From the NCBI RefSeq assembly GCF_025602895.1, contig NW_026516556.1, forward strand, positions 1 to 22,880: a DNA stretch of 22,880 bases, written 5' to 3'. This document shows positions 15,067-22,128 of this stretch, piece by piece; position 1 is the first letter of the stretch, and every line of letters starts with the position of its first letter. The notes beneath the pieces were generated by a model that searched no databases, was not told the DNA's origin, and was given only the letters and a program-made list of their open reading frames with translations. This DNA is from Polychytrium aggregatum (Eukaryota > Chytridiomycota > Chytridiomycetes > Polychytriales). Position numbers and translations under genes: made by a program.

Positions 15067-18000
15067 ATCCACACCCCTCGCAGGGAGGCGGCAGGGCCCA
15101 GACATCCCTGACCGTCGCTTCCTTCAATGTCTGTGGCATCAACGTCAACGACGTTGAACTCAAGAACCTCATCGACACCAACGACATCGACTTTGTCGGT
15201 GTCCAAGAAACCCTCGCCGACCTCGAACCCCGCAGCCCTCTCTGTGGCTATGCCGTCAAGGTCCCTGGTCCCCGTTGCCGCGCCGGTAGAGGCATCGCCA
15301 TCCTCTACAACCCGGCCAGGATCGACCCGCACGACTTCACCAACATTGAAGTCAGCGACAAGGGCGACGCCATGTGGGTGACATACAAACACGTCATCCA
15401 CATCGGCAACTTCTACCTGTCCCCGAGCCTCAAGCTGGACGACTACCGCGAGGCCCTCCAGTCGATCCACACCAAGGCCGCCCTCCCCGACGCCCAGGTC
15501 ATTGTGGTGGGTGACTTCAATGCCCACCTCAGTGCCCTGAGCGGACTGCCCACGCCGCTCCGTGGCAGGGAGAAGATCCTCGAGGACACTGTCTCCCGCG
15601 CCGGTCTCCGCGTTGTGCCTCCAGCTGTGATCCCGACCCACACCCGGCAGCGGGGTCCCAGCTGGACAACGATCGACTACATCTTTGTGTCGCATCGCCA
15701 GGCCAACAACGACCCGCTGCTGCAGGTCGACACTGCCGGTGCCTTCCGTGGCCAGTCCGACCACTTCCCCATCTGGGCGACTCTGCGGGTACAGCCAAAG
15801 TACTACCCAAAGGTCGACCAATGGCAGTGGAAGATCGCCCAGCTCGAGGATCCCGCCGTCCGCGCCCAGTACCTCTTGGCGCTGCTGGACGAGCGCGAAC
15901 GCGGTCTGCAGCGCATACAGGCTGCACTCCGGCCAATCTCAAGGGGATCGGTCATTCCGATCTCGGAGAGTGCGGCCCAGGACTGCATCGACCGCGCCTG
16001 GTCCATCATGATCGCCCTGATCACCACCGCTGCCGACTCCACCATCGGCAAGGCTTCCATCAAGACCGTCTGGAAGGACCCGGCCCTGATCCCCGAGATG
16101 CGGCAGCTTCGCGAGAGGCGCCGCGATCTCATCTACCAGCTCAAGTTGCCCGGGCTCTCCCTCCGCGTCGCCGAGGACAAGCGCGCCGAACTCCGCGCTG
16201 TCCGCAAACAAGAAAAGAACCTCATCGTCCAGTCCCGCCGAGCAGCCGAGACCCTGGCCATGAACAAGCTGCACTCACTCAACGCTTCCGAGGTCGCCAA
16301 GTCCCTGGCCGCCATGAAGAAGCGCAAGGAGCTCGACGACGCCTTCCACTTTGACAACTCGGACGAGGCCCTCGAGCGACTTGTGGTCCACTACGGCAAG
16401 GTCTCCTCGCACTCCCAGGACACCCCCGGTGCCGCCTTTGACCGGACCGTCGGCCCAAGACCCCTGGACACTGTTCCGCGCCTGCTCCCCGAGGATCGAT
16501 CCATTCCCCGCTTGTCGTCGGACGAGGTGGCCGATGCCATCGTCAAGTCCCCCAAGCGCAAGTCCTCCGGCCCGGACAAGATCAAGGCCGAGATGCTGCA
16601 CCCTGTCGCTCCCGTGGTCGCTCCCTGGCTCCGGGCCATCCTGCTGGCCGCCCTCAAGGCCTCCGTCGTCCCGACCGAGTGGAACACTGTCCTGATCCAC
16701 CCGGTCTACAAGAACAAGGGTTCGATCCTCGATCCGGCCATGTACCGGCCCATCGGGTTGACCCAGGTCCTCCGCAAGATCGCCGAGCGAGTCCTGCTGC
16801 CGTTCCTCACCCGCGAGATCGGCATCATGGACATTGCCCAGGGAGGCTTCCGCCCGGACCGAGGCACCCTCGACCAGGTGTACTCGCTCGACGCTCTTGT
16901 CCGCATGAACAAGATCTGCGACGACGAGTACAGCCTGGTCTTCCTCGACATCAAGGCCGCCTACGACACTGTCTGGCGGGAGCGCCTCTGGGACAAGATC
17001 GCCGCCCGAGGTGCTGGTCCGGTCGCCGTCGGGGTCCTCAGGGCCATGTTCGACCGCACTCTTGTCCGCGTCGCCAGCAAGGGCCGCACGTCACAGCCTG
17101 TGTGGCTGCAGAAGGGTCTCATCCAAGGCTCGGTCCTGAGTCCCCTTCTGTTCAGTGCCCACATTGACGACCTGCCTGGACTGCTCCGAGCCGAGGACGG
17201 ACTTGTGCTTGCCTCCAGTCGCCACCACCGTCTCCGGGTCAACTCGCTCTGGTTTGCCGACGATGGTGTCCTCATCTGTCCGGCTGGCCGCACCCAGGCC
17301 ATGCTGGACATCTGTGAGCGTCACAGTGTCGACAATCGCTACCGCTTCTCGCCTCCCAAGTGCGAGGTGCTGTACTCGGCCTGCAACGTCGACCAGCTCC
17401 ATCCCGCCAAGCTGTACGGCACCGAGCTGCCCAAGGTCCTCCAGTTCCGCTACCTCGGTGTCATGGTCGACATTGACGGATTCCGCCCGGACCTCCAGTT
17501 CGACAAGCTCCTCCGCAAGGTCCACATGGTCACCGACACCGTGGTTGGACTTGGCATCACCCTCGGCAAGGTCTCGGCCAAGACCATCACCCAGGTCTAC
17601 AAGACCTTTGTGCGGCCGACCCTCGAATACGGGATGGCCATGGACATCCCGGACCCGGCTCTGCGCGACCGCCTCGACGACGCCCAGATGACGGCCCTCC
17701 GCACCATGTTCCGCGTCGGCCCCGGCACTCCCGTCGGTGCCATGCACCTCAACTGCGGCCTCCCCAAGATGTCCGTCCGTGTCAAGATGCTGGCCCTGCA
17801 GAACTGGGCCCGCTGGGACGACCAAGTCTCTGACGGCGACAAGATGCTGTCGATGATCCTGCGCAACAAGATCATTGCGCCCTACCACCCCGACCAGTTC
17901 CTCGGCCAAGGAGTCCGAGCCGATCCGCACTGGGCCATGGTGGTCCGCCGACAAGAGGCCGACCACTCCCTCACGGCCACGGAGATCTACCGAGGCAAGA

Positions 18001-18737
18001 CCCGACACCAGCCGCCGCCGCCCGGACCGCCCCGACCCCAGCCCGTCCCGATCAAGACCCTCATCTTCGAGGACCACATGAAGAACGGCTTCGACCGCTC
18101 CAAGCAGCTCACCGCCGCCTGCACCCCGTCGACCAAGATGTCGGGACTCTGGGAGGCTCGCGGGTACCAAGGATCCATGGTCATGCTCATGTTCATGGTC
18201 CGATGGCGACTCGGTGCTCTCCCAGGCCACTTCAGGTTCGGATACCGCAAGTGCAAGAACCTGGCTCGACACGGATCCGGGATCGACTTGACCAGGACCC
18301 ACGCACAGCAATGTGTGGATCCGCATCAAGTCCTGGTCCGCAAGGTCGCAGCCCTCAAGACGGCCCACCCGACTTGGGTGGAAAGTGGTATAGCCGGAGT
18401 GGGACCAGTGGACAAGCTGCTGGACCTGCTCTCTTTCGATCGCACTCCCCCTCGCACTCGCACCCCTCCCGCACTTGGATCGCTTGCTGCTCATGTACCC
18501 GCTCCCCGCACTGCCTTCCGAGCATTCGCACTTGGTGCACACCCAGTACCAGCACCCACTCCCACAACCAGTGTAGTCCCACCCTTGCAGTCTCTCCCTG
18601 CACCCTCATCACAGCGTAGTATAGTGCCAGCACTTGTCACTCCACCACCCCGACCTCCCGTCGATCCTGCTATTCCCTTGTGGGAACTGCTTGAAAATGT
18701 GTTCACCCGCTTGGTCTCAGACCTTGTGGGCAGCTGA
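15063..18737 (+). CDS. LINE copy B ORF2: endonuclease / reverse transcriptase
   Basis: Intact 1,224 aa, same domain order as copy A: endonuclease (VQET, GDFN, SDH), reverse transcriptase (FLDIKAAYDTVW, FADD) and C-terminal HX3C region with Pro-rich tail. It differs from copy A by about twelve residues: four before residue 1090 (R to C in MNKI-DD, T to A, and two I to V) and about eight in the Pro-rich tail. Many more differences in the first 1,090 codons are silent (about 27), as expected if the protein was under selection during the elements' history. The ORF is open, but its own ORF1 is split by the LTR element, so normal bicistronic coupling is lost. The upstream LTR could supply transcription; that is speculative. 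Confidence 0.92.
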   Translation: MNPHPSQGGGRAQTSLTVASFNVCGINVNDVELKNLIDTNDIDFVGVQETLADLEPRSPLCGYAVKVPGPRCRAGRGIAILYNPARIDPHDFTNIEVSDKGDAMWVTYKHVIHIGNFYLSPSLKLDDYREALQSIHTKAALPDAQVIVVGDFNAHLSALSGLPTPLRGREKILEDTVSRAGLRVVPPAVIPTHTRQRGPSWTTIDYIFVSHRQANNDPLLQVDTAGAFRGQSDHFPIWATLRVQPKYYPKVDQWQWKIAQLEDPAVRAQYLLALLDERERGLQRIQAALRPISRGSVIPISESAAQDCIDRAWSIMIALITTAADSTIGKASIKTVWKDPALIPEMRQLRERRRDLIYQLKLPGLSLRVAEDKRAELRAVRKQEKNLIVQSRRAAETLAMNKLHSLNASEVAKSLAAMKKRKELDDAFHFDNSDEALERLVVHYGKVSSHSQDTPGAAFDRTVGPRPLDTVPRLLPEDRSIPRLSSDEVADAIVKSPKRKSSGPDKIKAEMLHPVAPVVAPWLRAILLAALKASVVPTEWNTVLIHPVYKNKGSILDPAMYRPIGLTQVLRKIAERVLLPFLTREIGIMDIAQGGFRPDRGTLDQVYSLDALVRMNKICDDEYSLVFLDIKAAYDTVWRERLWDKIAARGAGPVAVGVLRAMFDRTLVRVASKGRTSQPVWLQKGLIQGSVLSPLLFSAHIDDLPGLLRAEDGLVLASSRHHRLRVNSLWFADDGVLICPAGRTQAMLDICERHSVDNRYRFSPPKCEVLYSACNVDQLHPAKLYGTELPKVLQFRYLGVMVDIDGFRPDLQFDKLLRKVHMVTDTVVGLGITLGKVSAKTITQVYKTFVRPTLEYGMAMDIPDPALRDRLDDAQMTALRTMFRVGPGTPVGAMHLNCGLPKMSVRVKMLALQNWARWDDQVSDGDKMLSMILRNKIIAPYHPDQFLGQGVRADPHWAMVVRRQEADHSLTATEIYRGKTRHQPPPPGPPRPQPVPIKTLIFEDHMKNGFDRSKQLTAACTPSTKMSGLWEARGYQGSMVMLMFMVRWRLGALPGHFRFGYRKCKNLARHGSGIDLTRTHAQQCVDPHQVLVRKVAALKTAHPTWVESGIAGVGPVDKLLDLLSFDRTPPRTRTPPALGSLAAHVPAPRTAFRAFALGAHPVPAPTPTTSVVPPLQSLPAPSSQRSIVPALVTPPPRPPVDPAIPLWELLENVFTRLVSDLVGS

Positions 18738-18866
18738 GGCAGCACTAGGCTGCAACAGGAGTAAATAGGCTTGCCTGTGTACTCAACGTGCCGGGGTACC
18801 AACCTGTTGGACCTGATGGCTTGTCTTCTTAAATAAAGTTGACTATAGTAACAAAAAAAAAAAAAA
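18738..18866 (+). terminator. LINE copy B 3' UTR, polyadenylation signal and poly(A) tail
   Basis: Matches copy A apart from one noticed substitution beside the signal (TTAAATAAAG versus TTGAATAAAG). AATAAA at 18832-18837, A14 at 18853-18866. Both hairpins of copy A are retained. It is followed directly by LINE copy C sequence. Confidence 0.82.
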
Positions 18867-19835
18867 CCGCCTCGACGACGCCCAGATGACGGCCCTCCGC
18901 ACCATGTTCCGCGTCGGCCCCGGCACTCCCGTCGGTGCCATGCACCTCAACTGCGGCCTTCCCAAGATGTCGGTCCGTGTCAAGATGCTGGCCCTGCAGA
19001 ACTGGGCCCGCTGGGACGACCAAGTCTCTGACGGCGACAAGATGCTGTCGATGATCCTGCGCAACAAGATCATTGCGCCCTACCACCCCGACCAGTTCCT
19101 CGGCCAAGGAGTCCGAGCCGATCCGCACTGGGCCATGGTGGTCCGCCGACAAGAGGCCGACCACTCCCTCACGGCCACGGAGATCTACCGAGGCAAGACC
19201 CGACACCAGCCGCCGCCGCCCGGACCGCCCCGACCCCAGCCCGTCCCGATCAAGACCCTCATCTTCGAGGACCACATGAAGAACGGCTTCGACCGCTCCA
19301 AGCAGCTCACCGCCGCCTGCACCCCGTCGACCAAGATGTCGGGACTCTGGGAGGCTCGCGGGTACCAAGGATCCATGATCATGCTCATGTTCATGGTCCG
19401 ATGGCGACTCGGTGCTCTCCCAGGCCACTTCAGATTTGGCTACCGCAAGTGCAAGAACCTGGCTCGACACGGATCCGGGATCGACTTGACCAGGACCCAC
19501 GCACAGCAGTGTGTGGATCCGCATCAAGTCCTGGTCCGCAAGGTCGCAGCCCTCAAGACGGCCCACCCGACTTGGGTGGAAAGTGGTATAGCCGGAGTGG
19601 GACCAGTGGACAAGCTGCTGGACCTGCTCAGTTTCGATCGCACTCCCCCTCGCAGTCGCACCCCTCCCGCACTTGGATCACTTGCTGCTCATGTACCCGC
19701 TCCCCGCACTGCCTTCCGAGCATTCGCACTTGGTGCACACCCAGCACCACCACCCACTCCCACACCCAGTGTAGTCCCACCCTTGCAGTCTCTCCCTGCA
19801 CCCTCATCACAGCGTAGTATAGTGTCAGCACTTGT
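18867..19835 (+). pseudogene. LINE copy C: 5'-truncated ORF2 fragment
   Basis: 969 bp corresponding to copy A 5177-6145, without length difference and with no substitution found; copy B differs from both at several sites here. It encodes ORF2 residues about 870-1191: end of the reverse transcriptase region, the HX3C region and part of the Pro-rich tail. The 5' end begins immediately after the poly(A) of copy B. The 3' end is cut by the second LTR retrotransposon, so its own 3' UTR and tail must lie beyond the window. The frame runs on into the LTR and stops at 19975-19977. Not functional; it has lost the endonuclease and the catalytic FADD. Confidence 0.9.
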
Positions 19836-20551
19836 TGTAACGTCCACTACTGGGACGTTGGGGCAAGACGGGGAGGGAGGGGGTACAAGACAAGACAGGA
19901 CGGGGCAGAACAGGGCGGTGCTAGGCTACTCTAGCGGACGGGTGAGCTCGGGGAGCACTTACGTTTATTCACGATAAAACCGAACTCCAGACAAACGGGG
20001 GGAACGGGGGCAACCCGCAGGTATACCCTGCGGTGGCCTGCCTGCGGTGCGTGAAAACGCAAAGCGCAGCACAGGTCACGACCCACTGCGCCGCGCAGTA
20101 CGCGCAGTACGCGCAGCACAGCGTCGGAGATACCATCTCCTACACTCCCACACTTAAGAAGGCTTCCTGCGAGGAGCCCTGCGTGTGCTCTTTATTTGGG
20201 GCTCCTCGAGGTGTTTACCGTATTTACTCAGCTCCTCGGGTGCATGGGACAAGTCCTCCAGTGTTTGCCATGTGTTGCCCGAGTGTGGGTAACTGTTAGG
20301 GATAGCTCCTGCTTGTTCTCCACTTTGACTGCACACTTGGCTGTTCTTTTGCCTTTCTGTTTGTTTGTGTGTAGCTTTGCAGTTCCCCTCCAATTTTCCG
20401 CCTTTTGCCTGCCATTTCCGCTCCTTCCGCACTTCCGTTTCCCCGCGCTGCTCCGCTTCCTTTGTCTTCTTCGCACGCGCCGGTTTGTTTGTGCACGCGC
20501 CTTGCTGCGATTGGTTGCAATTCGGCTGCCGGTCATGTGTCCCACCACCGG

Positions 20552-20650
20552 TGACTCATGACCTGCCTGACCGCCCCGATCTCTTGTTCATCTCGCATGC
20601 ATTTGCCCCAACCTTATACTTGACCAATCCGCTTCTTGGACGTTGAGTCA
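20552..20650. promoter_or_regulatory. Paired AP-1/Gcn4-type (bZIP) sites in LTR 2
   Basis: TGACTCA at 20552-20558 and TGAGTCA at 20644-20650 match the bZIP core site, about 190-290 bp upstream of the TATA box. The first lies in a GGTCATG/CATGACC inverted repeat (20531-20563). Binding is inferred; two perfect 7-mers within 100 bp of an LTR U3 are suggestive only. Confidence 0.4.
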
Positions 20651-20837
20651 CATTGCTTCGCCTTTGCACGTTTCTCCTGCCAGGTGCTTCGCTTTTGCTT
20701 GCGCCTCCCTCGCTTTGGTTCTCTGCCTGTCTCGGTGGTCCTTCTCGGCCCTCGTTCGTGCATCGCCCCCTTCGCCCTGCTCGATCGCCCACTTTTCCCT
20801 CCCTTGGCCGCCCTTCGCTGCCAAGTCCGGACTTGTC

Positions 20838-20888
20838 TATAAATAGCCTGACCCCCGCGATGTGTAGTCGAACCTCAGCGTTCAAAAT
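20838..20888 (+). promoter_or_regulatory. LTR 2 core promoter and predicted mRNA 5' end
   Basis: TATAAATA at 20838-20845. AGCGTTCAAAAT at 20877-20888 starts 39 nt after the first T of the TATA box, exactly as in LTR 1, and is perfectly complementary to the primer site 21087-21098. Predicted transcription start at or near 20877. Confidence 0.72.
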
Positions 20889-20930
20889 AGGACTAAATAA
20901 AGTGCCTTCTACTTTATTCTCTGAGTGTTC
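20870..20930 (+). other. R-region hairpin enclosing the polyadenylation signal of LTR 2
   Basis: AATAAAGT (20896-20903) and ACTTTATT (20911-20918) form a perfect 8-bp stem with a 7-nt loop, so the AATAAA is paired. An outer stem GAACCTCAG (20870-20878) pairs with CTGAG-T-GTTC (20921-20930) with one bulge and spans the predicted start site at 20877. Confidence 0.6.
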
Positions 20931-21086
20931 CTCACGTCTCATTTCGAGACTAGTCTTATCTTGAACGGATCTTTGCTTCCCTCGCTCCCTCTCCGAGTCC
21001 ACTTCGGACTTTACCCTTGCCTTCCCTGAGCTCACTTCGAACTCACTTCTTCTTTTGCCGTTGAGTCCCCTTTGGACTCTAACATC

Positions 21087-21098
21087 ATTTTGAACGCT
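21087..21098 (+). other. Primer-binding site of retrotransposon 2, predicted self-primed
   Basis: ATTTTGAACGCT, two bases after the LTR end, is a perfect 12-nt reverse complement of 20877-20888. No TGG-type tRNA primer site is present next to the LTR. Unlike element 1 the match is not driven by a palindrome, which makes it the stronger of the two cases for self-priming. Confidence 0.78.
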
Positions 21099-21155
21099 CC
21101 CTCTTGGCTTCCCGGCCTTTCTTCTTCTTTCGCCTCTCTTTCCCTCGTCGATCCG

Positions 21156-22109
21156 ATGGCTGAGCCTGCTGCACCCCCTGCAGACCTCAACGCGTATCTG
21201 GCGCGCATGGAGGAGCGTATGAACGCCCTCATGACCCAGAACGCTGCTCTCCATCGTCAGATCCAAGATCTGCAAGCTCCCGCCGCCGCTCCCCGCCAGG
21301 TCTACCAGGTCAACAAGCCCAAGGAGTTCCTAGGTTCCCGCGATGAAACGACGGCCTTCCTCGCCCAGTGCCACCTGGTTTTCCTCGCCGATCCTGCCTT
21401 CTTCGCGCCCGAGCGCCAGAAGGTCCTGTACGCCACCTCCTTCCTCCGCGGTGAAGCCTTCAAGTGGTACGAGGCCGCCTTTTATATGGCCAACCGCTTC
21501 CCGGCTTCCTTCGCGGATTTTGAAGTTGCCCTCAAGTCGACCTTCGGTGAGGACACGGCCTCCTCGCAAGATAAGGCCTTGAACGACCTCAAACGCTTGG
21601 TCCAGCTCAAGTCCTGCCAAGCCTTCGCCACCCGCTTCGTCCAGCTCGCCGCCCGCGTCCAGACTGACGAACCCACCAAGATGCACTTCTTCAAGGAGGG
21701 TTTGAAGTCTGAGGTCAAGTTCCACCTCATCGGTCTCCGCCCCGCTCCCGCTTCCCTGCCTGAGTTGATCAAGGCAGCGGTCGAGTACGACGATGCCCTC
21801 CATCGTCTCAAGATCTCCTCCCGTTCCCAACCTCCTCCTCCTTCTTCTCGCTCTGCTCCCCATCACCACCATTCTCCCGCGCATGTTTCTTCTTCCTCCT
21901 CTTCTGCACCCACTCCCATGGACCTTGACTCTGTCTCGGTCCGCCCTGCTAAGCTCTCCGACGTCGAGAAAAAGCGACGTCGTGAGCAGGGTCTCTGCCT
22001 GTACTGCGGGGAAAAGTCTTGTCCCGGCAGTCGCGATGTTCAGCAGTGCCCGGTTCTGGTCAAACGGAACTCGGGAAATGCCCACAGCCGAGCAGCACCT
22101 CGCAAGTAA
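21156..22109 (+). CDS. gag: Gag of retrotransposon 2
   Basis: 317 aa from ATG 21156 (MAEPAAPPADLNAYLARMEERM). The frame is open upstream to the primer site but lacks an ATG, so this start is preferred. N-terminal coiled-coil-like segment (about 10-40, LNAYLARMEERMNALMTQNAAL), a Ty3/gypsy capsid domain (about 50-225; FLGSRDETTAFLAQCHLVF, FLRGEAFKWYE, LKSCQAFATRFVQLA), a Ser/His/Pro-rich linker, then a Cys motif Cys281-X2-Cys284-X4-Cys289-X8-Cys298. This aligns with a zinc knuckle but the usual His is Cys and the last spacing is eight instead of four. It should form the particle shell and bind RNA. The stop (22107-22109) lies in the loop of the frameshift hairpin. Confidence 0.9.
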   Translation: MAEPAAPPADLNAYLARMEERMNALMTQNAALHRQIQDLQAPAAAPRQVYQVNKPKEFLGSRDETTAFLAQCHLVFLADPAFFAPERQKVLYATSFLRGEAFKWYEAAFYMANRFPASFADFEVALKSTFGEDTASSQDKALNDLKRLVQLKSCQAFATRFVQLAARVQTDEPTKMHFFKEGLKSEVKFHLIGLRPAPASLPELIKAAVEYDDALHRLKISSRSQPPPPSSRSAPHHHHSPAHVSSSSSSAPTPMDLDSVSVRPAKLSDVEKKRRREQGLCLYCGEKSCPGSRDVQQCPVLVKRNSGNAHSRAAPRK

Positions 22110-22128
22110 GCGAGGTGGTCTGTTCGGC
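22073..22128 (+). promoter_or_regulatory. -1 ribosomal frameshift signal, gag-pol of retrotransposon 2
   Basis: GGGAAAT at 22073-22079 reads G GGA AAT in the gag frame, a canonical slippery heptamer; the shifted reading GGG AAA is in the pol frame. A 7-nt spacer is followed by a hairpin: outer stem 22087-22095 with 22120-22128 (nine pairs, one G-U), a GT bulge at 22118-22119, inner stem CACCTCGC/GCGAGGTG (22096-22103 with 22110-22117), and a 6-nt loop AAGTAA holding the gag stop. The pol frame is open from 21986, so the overlap is 124 nt. Confidence 0.87.

Larger units (their letters stand above)
6444..18866 (+). mobile_element. LINE copy B, full length but split by an LTR retrotransposon
   Basis: Same family and orientation as copy A. 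Segments 6444-8388 and 14469-18866 total 6,343 bp; the interval is a complete Ty3/gypsy element plus one 5-bp target repeat. Removing these restores the spacing and the ORF1 frame. ORF2 is intact. Ends in AATAAA (18832-18837) and a run of 14 A (18853-18866) that abuts the truncated LINE copy C without telomeric repeats. No substitutions relative to copy A were found upstream of the point equivalent to A 3371; about 45 were found downstream. Confidence 0.9.
19836..21084 (+). repeat. 5' LTR of retrotransposon 2 (left end uncertain)
   Basis: Right end TAACA at 21084, fixed by the primer site two bases later. Left end: LINE sequence stops at 19835 and TGTAACG follows, giving 1,249 bp. Alternative start TGTTAGG at 20294 would give 791 bp with perfect TGTTA/TAACA ends. 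Contents: AACGTCC/GGACGTT hairpin (19839-19859), three 9-bp CGCGCAGTA-type repeats (20092-20118), a 10-bp inverted repeat (20170-20179 with 20199-20208), two bZIP-type sites, CCAAT boxes, TATAAATA (20838-20845) and AATAAA (20896-20901). 19836-20290 differs in composition from the pyrimidine-rich rest and has AATAAA motifs on the minus strand. Confidence 0.6.

Noticed and set aside
18886..19977. Copy C reading frame running into LTR 2 as a possible new gene
   Set aside because: It is the C-terminal piece of LINE ORF2 followed by about 47 codons of LTR sequence; chance read-through of a truncated element.
20092..20118. Three 9-bp repeats as a CRISPR-like or satellite array
   Set aside because: Too short, no spacers, only three units; a local repeat within the LTR 2 region.
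20296..20302. TTAGGG-like hexamer as a telomere remnant in LTR 2
   Set aside because: Single occurrence in the opposite orientation to the CCTAA arrays; no tandem repeat.
20556..21275. Minus-strand 239-codon frame over LTR 2 and the gag start
   Set aside because: Arg/Glu/Gly-rich low-complexity translation opposite pyrimidine-rich LTR DNA; no domain.
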